Assembly (NCBI GenBank): GCA_029961685.1
Contig: JARWKL010000012.1
Location: 12,369,955-12,433,954, forward strand
Source: Aristolochia californica
Taxonomy: Eukaryota; Streptophyta; Magnoliopsida; Piperales; Aristolochiaceae
Length of the DNA stretch: 64,000 bases
Direction of reading: 5' to 3'
Position 1 is the stretch's first letter. Every line of letters begins with the position of its first letter. Below, piece by piece: positions 39,165 to 49,887 of this stretch. Position numbers and translations under genes: made by a program. The notes under the pieces are model-generated. The model was not told the DNA's origin. It was given only the letters and a program-made list of their open reading frames with translations, and did not search any database.

Positions 39165-40242
39165 AACGATTGCAAAACCTGAGATATAAAAATAGAAAAG
39201 AGCTTACAATCCTTAAAAATCACAGACACTCTTTGGAATTATATCTCTCTACATTTGTGCATTGTGCATCTCCATTTTACATGTACACTTTTTTCTTAAA
39301 TCAAAACTTCGAGTTTTCGTTCTCCCTTCATGCCGTAAACAAAAAAAGGTAAATAGATCACAACAAAATGAAAATTTTAGAGTTTATGTTTGGAAAAAAA
39401 TTAAAACAATAACAAATTTTAGTAATGAAAATTTATTCACACACCACTATTGAACACAAAATTTTTGTTATCCAAGTTTGGGAAATTCCACTAGTTCAAC
39501 CCTAATAGCTTGAAATTTTACAAGAAAGAGAATTCTTCTACACGTGTTTTAAAAATGGATATGCATGCTTGAAACATGTTCAAGATGCAAATGACCTATG
39601 GATCCAAAGCTTTTAATGAGAATAACAAACACTTATTAAATTCTGAAATGAACGTGCGGCGGGATATTTACCCGAGTCAAACAAGCATTTATTTTGCCCG
39701 TTTGCAAAAAGCTAACCTAACAATCATAGATGATTGTAATGTGATTTATCATGAGTAACGGGCTATATTTTTGTAAGAAATGACATACGGATTGGGAGTA
39801 CATAGTCAGTTAAAAATACCCCGCCTCCCCGTATTCCCGATGATTGCAAAACCTGAGATATAAAAACTAAAAAGATCTTACAATCCCTAAAAATACCTAA
39901 CACTCTTTGGAATTATCTCTCCCTACATTTCTGCATTGTGCATCTCCATTTTAGATGTACACTTTTTTCTTATATCAAAACTTTGAGTTTTCGCTCTCCC
40001 TTCATCCCGTAAACGAAAAAAAACGAATAGATCACAACAAATTGAAAATTTTAGAGTTTACGTGATTGATCATCCGTAACAGGCTATATTTTTGTAAGAA
40101 ATGACTTACGGATTGGGAGTCAACACTCAGTTAAAAACACCCCACCTCCCCCTTTTCTAGACGATTGCAAAACCTGAGATATAAAAACTAAAAAGAGCTG
40201 AAATATCTCTCTCTCTCTTTAGAATTATCTCTCTCTCTCTTT
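39165..40242 (+). repeat. Last + arm copies: D/A, deleted B, C fragment (m59-m61)
   Basis: m59 (39165-39838) has a D-type 5' end and an A 3' half. m60 (39839-40159) is a B copy of only 321 bp. It jumps from TTTTAGAGTTTA to the B tail CGTGATTGATCATCCG, losing about 353 bp, with a shared GTG at 40,062-40,064. m61 begins at 40,160 as C and is cut by the inversion within its first 85 bp. Damage is thus concentrated in the last 200 bp before the junction. Confidence 0.9.
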
Positions 40243-40260
40243 AAAAGCATTGGATCCATA
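40201..40260. other. Inversion junction between the two array arms
   Basis: Up to about 40,200 the sequence is the 5' end of a + strand C monomer (m61: ATATAAAAACTAAAAAGAGC). From 40,241 it is TTTAAAAGCATTGGATCC, the reverse complement of mid-monomer sequence. The switch lies in CT-rich sequence that both sides have in normal copies: ATCTCTCTCTAC on the + side and ATTCTCTTTAAAAGC on the - side. The two sides enter at different monomer positions, roughly base 60-85 on the left and base 450-480 on the right, so the arms are out of register and cannot fold into a perfect hairpin. Both flanking monomers are truncated. An assembly error cannot be excluded from sequence alone. Confidence 0.93.
40205..40242. 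repeat. Duplicated CT microsatellite at the inversion point
   Basis: Two identical 16-nt copies of ATCTCTCTCTCTCTTT lie at 40,205-40,220 and 40,227-40,242, separated by AGAATT, so a 22-bp unit is tandemly repeated. Normal monomers have only a short ATCTCTCTCTAC here. The expansion and duplication are confined to the inversion point, and about 20 bp of ordinary C-type sequence (CCCTAAAAATTACAGACAC) is missing just upstream. Confidence 0.9.
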
Positions 40261-40691
40261 GGTCATTTGCATCTTTAACATGTTTCAAGCATGCATATCC
40301 ATTTTTAAAACACGTGTAGAAGAAATCGCTTTCTTGTAAAATTCCATGCAATTAGGGTTGAACTAGTGGAATTTCTCAAACTTGGAAAACAAAACTTTTG
40401 TGTTCATTTGTGGTGTGTGAATAAATTTTCTATACTTACATTTGCTATTGTTTTATTTTTTTTCACACATAAACTCTAAAATTTTCATTTTGTTGTGATC
40501 TATTTGCCTTTTTTGGTTTACGGGATGATGGGAGAGCGAAAACTCAAAGTTTTGATTTAAGAAAAAAGTGTACATCTAAAATGGAGATGCACAATGCCCA
40601 AATGTTGGGAGAGATAATTCCAAAGAGTGTTTGTAATTTTTAGGGATTGTAAGATCTTTTTAGTTTTTGTATCTCAGGTTTTGCAATCGTA
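40243..40691 (-). repeat. Truncated B monomer at the junction (n1)
   Basis: Minus-strand B monomer with its 5' end at 40,691 (GATACAAAAACTAAAAAGATC). It lacks about its last 200 bp, being cut at AAAGAGAATA-equivalent sequence by the inversion. It has the - arm form GATACAAAAAC. Confidence 0.9.
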
Positions 40692-41853
40692 GGGAAAACG
40701 GGGAAGCGTGGTATTTTTAACTGACTGTTGTCTCCCAATCCGTATGTCATTTCTTAAAAAAATATAGCCCGTTACTCACGATAAATCACATTACAATCAT
40801 CTACGATTGTTAGGTCAGCTTATTGAAAACGGGGAAAATAATGGCTTGTTTGACTCGGGTAAATATCCCGCCACACGTTCACTTCAGAATTTAATGAGTG
40901 TTTGTTATTCTCATTAAAAGCTTTGGAACCATAGGTCATTTGCATCTTTAACATGTTCAAGCATGCATATCCATTTTTAAAATACGTCTAGAAGAATTCT
41001 CTTTCTTGTAAAATTTCAAGCTATTAGGGTTGAACGAGTGGAATTTCCCAAACTTGGATAACAAAAATTTTGTGTTCAATTGTGGTGTGTGAATAAATTT
41101 TCATTACTTACATTTGTTAATGTTTTAATTTTTTTTCATACTTAAACTCTAAAATTTACATTTTGTTGTGATCTATTTACGTTTTTTTGTTTAGGGCTTG
41201 AAGGGAGAACGAAAACTCAGAGTTTTGATTTAATAAAAAAGTGTACATCTAAAAAGGAGATGCACAATGGACAAATGTAGAGAGATATAATTCCAAAGAG
41301 TGTCTGTGATTTTTCTGGATTGTGAGCTCTTTTCAGCTTTTAGTTCTCAGGTTTTGCAAATGTCGCGAAAAGGGGGAGGCGGGGGATTTTTAATTGAGTG
41401 TTGACTCCCAATCCGTAAGTCATTTCTTACAATAATATAGCCCGTTACGAATGAAAAATAACTTTACAATCATCTATGATTGTTAGGTCAGCTTTTTGCC
41501 GAAACCTGAGAACTATTAGGGTTGAACTAGTGGAATTTCCCAAACTTGGATAACAAAAGTTTTGTGTTAATTTTTGGTGTGTGAATAAATTTTCTTTACT
41601 TACATTTTTTATTGTCTTAAATTTTTTCTATACGTAAACTCAAAAATTTTCATTTTGCTGTGATCTATTTGCCTTTTTTTGTTTACGGGATGAAGGGAGA
41701 GAGAAAACTCAAAGTTTTGATTTAAGAAAAAATGTACATCTAAAATGGAGACGCACAGTGCACAAATGTAGAGAGATAATTCCAATGAGTGTCTGTAATT
41801 TTTAGGGAATTTAAGCTCTTTTTAGTTTTTATATCTCAGGTTTTGTAATCGTC
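40692..41853 (-). repeat. A monomer and deleted C monomer (n2-n3)
   Basis: n2 A (40692-41364). n3 C (41365-41853) is only 489 bp. Near 41,500 about 200 bp are lost and replaced by a short filler that reads in the opposite orientation to its surroundings. In strand order the unit is C(deleted)-A followed by n1 B, so the C-A-B register persists up to the junction. Confidence 0.88.
41502..41515 (+). other. 14-nt inverted filler at a deletion junction
   Basis: AAACCTGAGAACTA on the + strand matches the start of + strand A monomers (GCAAAACCTGAGAACTAAAA), yet lies inside the - arm, where this motif normally reads TAGTTCTCAGGTTT. It is entered after TTTTTGC (TTGC is also present in the A start GATTGC) and left through CTA, shared with the flank CTATTAGGG. 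This suits microhomology-guided template switching, an inference. Confidence 0.8.
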
Positions 41854-43831
41854 GGGAAAAGAAGGAGGCGGGGTGTTTTGAATTGAGTGTTGACTCCCAA
41901 TCCGTAAGTCATTTCTTACAAAAATATAGCCCGTTACGGATGATAAATCACTTTACAATCATCTATGATTGTTAGGTATGCTTTTTGTGAACGGGCAAAA
42001 TAATGGCTAGTTTGATTCTGGTAAATATCCCACCGCACGTTCATTGAGATTTTAATGAGCGTTTGTTATTCTCTTTAAAAGCTTTGGATCCATAGGTCAT
42101 TTGCATCTTTAACATGTTTCAAGAATGCATATCCATTTTTAAAACACGTGTAGAAGAAATCTCTTTTTTGTAAAATTCCATCCAATTAGGGTTGAACTAG
42201 TGGAATTTCCCAAACTTGGAAAACAAACCTTTTGTGTTCATTAGTGGTGTGTGAATAAATTTTATATACTTACATTTGTTATTGTTTTAATTTCTTTTCA
42301 CACATAAACTCTAAAATTTTCATTTTGTTGTGATCTATTTGCCTTTTTTGGTTTACGGGATGCGGAGAGAACGAAAACTCAAAGTTTTGATTTAAGAAAA
42401 AATTGTACATCTAAAATTGAGATGCACAATGCACAAATGTAGGGAGAGATAATTCCAAAGAGTGTTTGTAATTTTTAGGGATTTTAAGATCATTTTACTT
42501 TTTGTATCTCAGGCTTTGCAATCGTCGGGAAAACGGGGAGGCGTGATATTTTTAATTGACTGTTGACTCCCAATCCGTATGTCATTTCTTACAAAAATAT
42601 ATCCCGTTACTCATGATAAATCACATTACAATCATCTATGATTGTTAAGTCAGCTTTTTGAAAACGGGCAAAATAATGGTTTGTTTGACTCAGGCAAAAT
42701 ATCCCGCCGCACGTTCACTTCAGAATTTAATGAGTGTTTGTTATTCTCATTAAAAGCTTTGGATCCATAGGTCATTTGCAACTTTAACATGTTTCAAGCA
42801 GTCATATCCATTTTTAAAACACGTCTAGCAGAATTCTCTTTCTTGTAAAATTTCAAGCTATTGGGTTTGAACTAGTGGAATTTCCCAAACTTGGATAAAA
42901 AAAATTTTGTGTTCAATTGTGGTGTGTGAATAAATTTTCATTACTTACATTTGTTAATGTTTTAATTTTTTTCCATACATAAACTCTAAAATTTACATTT
43001 TGTTGTGATCTATTTAAATTTTTTTGTTTACGACATGAAGGGAGAATGACAACTCAAAGTTTTGATTTAATAAAAAAGTGTACATCTAAAATGGAAAAGC
43101 ACAATGCACAAATGTAGAGAGATATAATTCCAAAGAGTGTCTGTGATTTTTCAGGATTGGGAGCTCTTTTCAGTTTTTAGTTCTCAGGTTTTGCAATCGT
43201 CGGGAAAAGGGGGAGGCAAGGGATTTTTAATTGAGTGTTGACTCCCAATCCGTAAGTCATTTCTTATCAATGATTGTTAGGTAAGCTTTTTGTGAACGGG
43301 CAAAATAATGGCTAGTTTGATTCTGGTAAATATCCCACCGCACGTTCATTGAGAATTTAATGAGCGTTTGTTATTCTCTTTAAAAGCTTTGGATCCATAG
43401 GTCATTTGTATCTTTAACATGTTTCAAGCATGCATGTCCATTTTTAAGACACGTCTAGAAGAAATCTCTTTCATGCAAAATTCCATGCATTTAGGGTTGA
43501 ACTAGTGGAATTTCTCAAACTTGGAAAACAAAACTTTTGTGTTCATTTGTGGTGTGTGAATAAATTTTCTATACTTACATTTGTTATTGTTTTAATTTTT
43601 TTTCACTCATAAACTCTAAAATTTTCATTTTGTTGTGATCTATTTGCCTTTTTTGGTTTACGGGATGAAGGGAGAGCGAAAACTCAAAGTTTTGTTTTAA
43701 GAAAAAAGTGTACATATAAAATGGAGATGCACAATGCACAAATGTTCGGAGCGATAATTCCAAAGACTATTTGTAATTTTTAGGGATTGTAAGATCTTTT
43801 TAGTTTTTGTATCTCAGGTTTTGCAATCGTC
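41854..43831 (-). repeat. B, A and short B copies (n4-n6)
   Basis: n4 B (41854-42526), n5 A (42527-43201), n6 (43202-43831, 630 bp) with a B 5' part and a C-like end. n6 lost about 44 bp near 43,264-43,271, where CATTTCTTA runs straight into TCAATGATTGTTAGG and skips the TATAGCCCGTTACG segment. Confidence 0.85.
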
Positions 43832-46523
43832 GGGAAAACGGGGATGCATGGTATTTTGAACTGACTGTTGACTCCTAATCCGTATGTCATTTCTTACCAA
43901 AATATAGCCCGTTACTCATAATAAATCACATTACAATCATCTATGATTGTTAGGTCAGCTTTTTGAAAACGAGCAAAATAATGGCTTGTTTGACTCGGGT
44001 AAATATCCTGCCGCACGTTCACTTCCGAATTTAATGAGTGTTAGTTATTCCCATTAAAAGCTTTGGATCCATAGGTCATTTGCATCTTTAACATGTTTCA
44101 AGTATGCATATCCATTTTTAAAACATGTCTAGAAGAATTCTCTTTCTTGTAAAATTTCAAGCTATTAGGGTTGAACTAGTGGAATTTCCCAAACTTGGAT
44201 AACAAAAATTTTGTATTCATTTGTGGTGTGTGAATAAATTTTCTATACTTTCATTTTGTTATTGTTTTAATTTTTTTTCACACATAAACTCTAAAATTTT
44301 CAATTTGTTGTGATCTATTTGCCTTTTTTGGTTTACGGGATGAAGGGAGAGCGCAAACTCAAAGTTTTGATTTAAGAAAAAAGTGTACATCTAAAATGGA
44401 GATGCACAATGCACAAATGTAGGGAGAGATAATTCCAAAGAGTGTTTGTAATTTTTAGGGTTTGTAAGATCTTTTTAGTTTTTGTATCTCAGGTTTTGCA
44501 ATCGTTGGGAAAACGGGGAGGCGTGATATTTTTAACTGACTGTTGACTCCCAATCCGTATGTAATTTCTTAAAAAAATATAGCCCGTTACTCATGAAAAA
44601 TCACATTACAAACATCTATTGTTAGGTCAGCTTTTTGAAAATGGGCAAAATAATGGCTTGTTTGACTCGGGTAAATATCCCGCCGCACGTTTACTTCTGA
44701 ATTTAATGAGTATTTGTTATTCTAATTAAAAGCTTTGGATCCATAGGTCATTTGCATCTTTAACATGTTTCAAGCATGCATATCCATTTTTAAAACACGT
44801 CTACAAGAATTCTCTTTCTTGTAAAATTTCAAGCTATTAGGGTTGAATTAGTGGAAATGCCCAAAATGGATAACAAAAATTTTGTGTTCAATTGTGGTGT
44901 ATGAATAAATTTTCATTATTTACATTTTTTAATGTTTTAATTTTTTTCCATACATAAACTCTAAAATTAACATTTTGTTGTGATCTATGTACCTTTTTTT
45001 GTTTACGGAATGAAGGGAGAACGAAAACTCAAAGTTTTAATTTAATATAAAAGTGTACACCTAAAATGGAGATGCGCAATGCACAAATATAGATAGAAAT
45101 AATTCAAAAGAGTGTCTGTGATTTTTCAGGATTCTGAGCTCTTTTCAGTTTTTCGTTCTCAGGTTTATCAATCGTCGGGAAAAGGGGGAGGTGGGGGATT
45201 TTCAATTGAGTGCTGACACCCAATCCATAAGTCTTTTCTTACAATAATATAGCCCGTTACGAATGAAAAATCACTTTATAATCATCTATCATTGCTAGGT
45301 CAGCTTTTTGCAAACGGGCAAAATAATGGCTTGTTTGACTCGGGTAAATATCCTGCCGCACGTTCACTTCAAAATTTAATGAGTGTTTGTTATTCTCATT
45401 AAAAGCTTTGGATCCATAGGTCATTTGCATCTTTAACATGTTTCAAGCATGCATATCCATTTTTAAAACACGTCTAGAAGAATTCTCTTTCTTGTAAAAT
45501 TTCAAGCTATTAGGGTTGAACAAGTGGAATTTCCTAAACATGGATAAAAAAAATTTTGTGTTCAATTGTGGTGTGTGAATAAATTTTCATTACTTACATT
45601 TGTTAATGTTTAAATTTTTTCCTTACATAAACTCTAAAATTTACATTTTGTTGTGATCTATGTACCTTTTTTTGTTTACGGCATGAAGGGAGATCGAAAA
45701 CTCAAAGTTTTGATTTAATATAAAAGTGTACATCGAAAATGGAGATGCGCAGTGTACAAATATAGATAGAAATAATTCAGAAGAGTGTCTGTGATTTTTC
45801 AGGATTGTGAGCTCTTTTCAGTTTTTAGTTCTCAGGTTTTGCAATCGTCGGGAAAAGGGGGAGGCGGGGGATTTTCGATTGAGTGTTGACACCCAATCCG
45901 TAAGTCATTTCTTACAATAATATAGCCCATTACGAATGAAAAATCACTTTATAATCATCTATCATTGTCAGGTCAGCTTTTTGCAAATGGGCAAAATAAT
46001 GGCTTGTTTGACTCGGGTAAATATCCCACCGCACGTTCACTAGAGTATTTAATGAGCGTATGTTATTCTCTTTACTAGCTTTGTATCCATAAGTCATTTG
46101 CATCTTTAACATGTTTCAAAGCTTGCATATCCATTTTTAAAACACGTGTGGAACAAATCTCTTTCTTGTAAAATTCTAAGCTATTAGGGTTGAACTAGTG
46201 GAATTTCCCAAACTTGGATAACAAAAGTTTTGTGTTAAATTTTGGTGTGTGAATAAATTTTCTTTACTAACATTTGTTATTGTTTTAAATTTTTTCCATA
46301 CATAAACTCAAAAATTTTCATTTTGCTGTGAACTATTTGCCTTTTTTGTTTACAGGATGAAAGGAGAGAGAAAACTCAAAGTTTTGATTTAAGAAAAAAG
46401 TGTACATCTAAAATGGAGACGCACAGTGCACAAATGTGGAGAGAGATAATTCCAATGTGTGTCTGTAATTTTTAGGGAATTTAAGCTCTTTTTAGTTTTT
46501 ATATCTCAGGTTTTGTAATCGTC
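43832..46523 (-). repeat. C-A-A-(B/A) run (n10 to n7)
   Basis: In strand order: n10 C (45850-46523), n9 A (45177-45849), n8 A (44507-45176), n7 with B 5' and A 3' (43832-44506). n8 and n9 share AATATAGATAGAAATAATTC and TTAATATAAAAGTGTAC, so one is a recent tandem copy of the other. n10 and n13 share CTTTGTATCC and TTCAAAGCTTGC. Confidence 0.85.
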
Positions 46524-48540
46524 GGGAAAAGGGGGAGGCGGGGTGTTTCTAACTAAGTGTTGACTCCCAATCCGTAAGTTATTTCTTACAAAAATATAAC
46601 CCGTTACAGATGATAAATAACTTTACAATCATCTATGATTGTTACGTAAGCTTTTTGTGAACGGGCAAAATAATGGCTAGTTTGATTCTGGTAAATATCC
46701 CACCGCACGTTCATTGAGAATTTAATGAGCATTTGTTATTCTCTTTAAAAGCTTTAGAACGATAGGTCATTTGCATCTTTAACATGTTTCAAGCATGCAT
46801 ATCCATTTTTAAAACACGTGTAGAAGAAATCACTTTCTTGTAAAGTTCCATGCAATTAGGGTTGAACTAGTGGAATTTCTCAAACTTGGAAAACAAAACT
46901 TTTGTGTTCATTTGTGGTGTGTGAATAAATTTTCTATACTTACATTTGTTATTGTTTTAAATTTTTTCACACATAAAGTCTAAAAGTTTCATTTTGTTGT
47001 GATCTATTTGCCTTTCTTGGTTTACGGGATGAAGGGAGAGCGAAAACTCAAAGTTTTGATTTAAGAAAAAAATGTACATCTAAAATGGAGATGCACAATG
47101 CACAAATGTAGGGAGAGATAATTCCAAAGAGTGTTTGCAATTTTTAAGGATTGTAAGATCTTTTTAGTTTTCGTATCTCAGGTTTTGCAATCGTTGGGAA
47201 ATCGGGGAGGCGTGATATTTTTAACTGACTATTGACTCCCAATCCGTATGTCATTTCTTAAAAAAATATAGCCCATTACTCATGAAAAATCACATTACAA
47301 TCATCTATGATTGTTAGGTCAGCTTTTTGAAAACGGGCAAGATAATGGCTTGTTTGACTCGTGTAAATATCCCACCACACGTTCACTTTAGAATTTAATG
47401 GCCATTTTTTATTCTCATTAAAAGCTTTGGATCCATAGGTCATTTGCATCTTTAACAAGTTTCAAGCATGCATATCCATTTTTAAAACACGTCTAGAAGA
47501 ATTCTCTTTCTTGTAAAATTTCAAGCTATTAGGGTTGAACTAGTGGAATTTCCCAAACTTGGATAACAAAATTTTTTTGTTCAATTGTGGTGTGTGGATA
47601 AATTTTCATTACTTACATTTGTTAATGTTTTAATTTTTTTCCATACATAAACTCTAAAATTTACATTTTGTTGTGATCTATTTACCTTTTTTTGTTTACG
47701 GCATGAAGGGAGAACGAAAACTCAAAGTTTTGATTTAATATAAAAGTGTACATCTAAAATGGAGATGTGCAATGCACAAATGATGATAGATATAATTCAA
47801 AAGAGTGTCTGTGATTTTTCGGATTGTGAGTTCTTTTCAGTTTTTAGTTCTCAGGTTTTGCAATCGTCGGGAAAAGGGGGAGGCGGGGGATTTTCAATTG
47901 AGTGTTGACTCCAAATCCGTAAGTCATTTCTTACAATAATAGCCCGTTATGAATGAAAAATCACTTTACAATTATCTATCATTGTTAGGTCAGCTTTTTG
48001 CAAACGGGCAAAATAATGGCTTGTTTGACTAGGGTAAATCTCCCACCGCACGTTCACTAGAGAATTTAATGAGCGTATGTTATTCTCTTTACAAGATTTG
48101 TATCCATAGGTCAATTGCATCTTTAACATGTTTCAAAGCTTGCATATCCATTTTTAAAACACATGTGGAACAAATCTCTTTCTTGTAAAATTCCAAGCTA
48201 TTAGGGTTGAACTAGTGGAATTTCCCAAACTTGGATAACAAAAGTTTTGTGTTAATTTTTGGTGTGTGAATAAATTTTCTTTACTTACATTTGTTATTGT
48301 TTTAAATTTTTTCCATACATAAACTCAAAAATTTTCATTTTGCTGTGAGCAATTTGCCTTTTTTTTTTTTACGGGATAAAGGGAGAGAGAAAACAAAGTT
48401 TTGATTTAAGAAAAAAGTGTACATCTAAAATGGAGACGCACAGTGCACAAATGTAGAGAGAGATAATTCCAATGTGTGTTTGTAATTTTTAGGGAATTTA
48501 AGCTCTTTTTAGTTTTTATATCTCAGGTTTTGTAATCGTT
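46524..48540 (-). repeat. HOR trimer C-A-B (n13-n12-n11)
   Basis: n13 C (47869-48540), n12 A (47196-47868), n11 B (46524-47195) in strand order. This is a regular copy of the 2.02-kb unit in the - arm, with the same subtype order as in the + arm. n11 reads GATACGAAAAC at its 5' end. n12 shares the AATATAAAAGTGTAC variant with n8 and n9. Confidence 0.88.
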
Positions 48541-49887
48541 GGGAAAAGGGGGAGGCGGGGTGTTTTTAACTGAGTGTTGACTCCCAATCCGTAAGTCATT
48601 TCTTACAAAAATATAGTCCGTTACAGATGATAAATCACTTTACAATCATCTATGATTGTTAGGTAAGCTTTTTGTGAACGGGCAAAATAATGGCTAGTTT
48701 GATTCTGGTAAATATCCGACCGCACGTTCATTAAGAATTTAATGAGCGTTTGTTATTCTCTTTAAAAGCTTTGGATCCATAGGTCATTTTCATCTTTAAC
48801 ATGTTTCAAGCATGCATATCCATTTTTAAAACACGTGCAGAAGAAATCTCTTTCTTGTAAAATTCCATGCAATTAGGGTTGAACTAGTGGAATTTTTCAA
48901 ACTTAGAAAACAAAACTTTTGTGTTCATTTGTGGTGTGTGAGTAAATTTTCTATACTTATATTTGCTATTGTTTTAATTTTTTTTCACACATAAACTCTA
49001 AAATTTTTATTTTGTTGTGATCTATTTACCTTTTTTTATTTACGGCATGAAGGGAGAACAAAAACTAAAAGTTTTGATTTAATAAAAATGTGTACATCTA
49101 AAATGGAGATGCACAATGCACAAAAGTAGAGAGATATAATTCCAAAGAGTGTCTGTGATTTTTCAAGATTGTGAGCTCTTTTCAGTTTTTAGTTCTTAGG
49201 TTTTGCATTCGTCGGGAAAAGGGGGAGGCAGGGGATTTTTAATTGAGTGTTGACTCCCAATCCGTAAGTCATTTCATACAATAATATAGCCCGTTACGAA
49301 TGAAAAATCACTTTCCAATCATCTATGATTGTTAGGTCAGCTTTTTGCAAACGGGCAAAATAATGGCTTGTTCGACTCGGGTAAATTTCCCACCGCACAT
49401 TCACTAGAGAATTTAATGAGCGTATGTTATTCTCTTTAAAAGCTTTGGATCCATAGGTCATTTGCATCTTTAACATGTTTCAAGCATGCATATCCACTTT
49501 TAAAACACGTGTAGAAGAAATCTCTTTCTTGTAAAATTCCATGCAATTAGAGTTGAACTAGTGGTATTTCTCAAACTTGGAAAACAAAACTTTTGTGTTC
49601 ATTTGTGGTGTGTGAATAAATTTTCTATACTTACATTTGTTATTGTTTTAATTTTTTTTCACACATAAACTCTAAAATTTTCATTTTGTTGTAATCTATT
49701 TGCCTTTTTTTGTTTACGGGATGAAGGGAGAGAGAAAACTCAAAGTTTTGATTTAATAAAAAAGGGTATATTTAAAATGGAGACGCACAGTGCACAAATG
49801 TAGAGAGAGAAAATTCCAAAGAGTGCCTATAATTTATAGGGAATTTAAGCTCTTTTTAGTATTTATATCTCAGCTTTTGCAATCGTC
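48541..49887 (-). repeat. C with B tract, then A/B chimera (n15-n14)
   Basis: n15 (49214-49887) is C at both ends but B between about 49,484 and 49,709. n14 (48541-49213) has an A-type 5' part (GAACTAAAAACTG) and a B 3' half. The A/B chimera replaces an A-B pair, so the trimer is shortened to a dimer. Confidence 0.87.
49484..49709 (-). repeat. B-type conversion tract inside a C monomer
   Basis: This 226-bp tract looks identical by eye to 50,157-50,382 in the neighbouring B monomer n16, at an offset of 673 bp. Shared private variants on the + strand are ATATCCACTTTTAAAAC, ATTAGAGTTGAAC, AGTGGTATTTC and TGTTGTAATC. On both sides n15 returns to C: CTAGAGAATTTAATGAGCG on the left, GACGCACAGTGCAC and GAATTTAAGCTC on the right. 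Confidence 0.87.

Larger units (their letters stand above)
1..40242 (+). repeat. Satellite array, + arm (m1-m60 and part of m61)
   Basis: Head-to-tail copies of an AT-rich monomer fill this whole stretch. Successive GACGATTGC starts lie at 1, 670, 1343, 2017, 2691, 3364, 4037, 4705, 5379 and so on, usually 668-675 bp apart. Only m41 (826 bp) and m60 (321 bp) depart clearly from that length. Each copy keeps the same order of landmarks: TATAAAAAC-type 5' end, pyrimidine tract CTCTCTCTAC, TGTACACTTTTTT, CACACACCA, ACAAAA-N-TTTTGT, CTAGTTCAACCCTAA, ACACGTGTTTT, a GGATCC (BamHI) site, CCATTATTTTGCCCG, and a C-rich end CCCCCTTTTCCC. Subtypes A, B, C and D are all present, in trimers and tetramers described separately. 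No gene, RNA gene or unique insertion was seen. The biological role (centromeric, pericentric or other heterochromatin) is inference. The family was not recognised. Confidence 0.97.

Noticed and set aside
39000..41500. Perfect palindrome or hairpin centred on the inversion
   Set aside because: The two arms enter at different monomer positions and the subtypes next to the junction do not mirror each other.
40000..41900. Transposon or LTR element at the inversion
   Set aside because: Every base around the junction can be traced to the satellite. No terminal repeats, target-site duplication or coding remains are visible.
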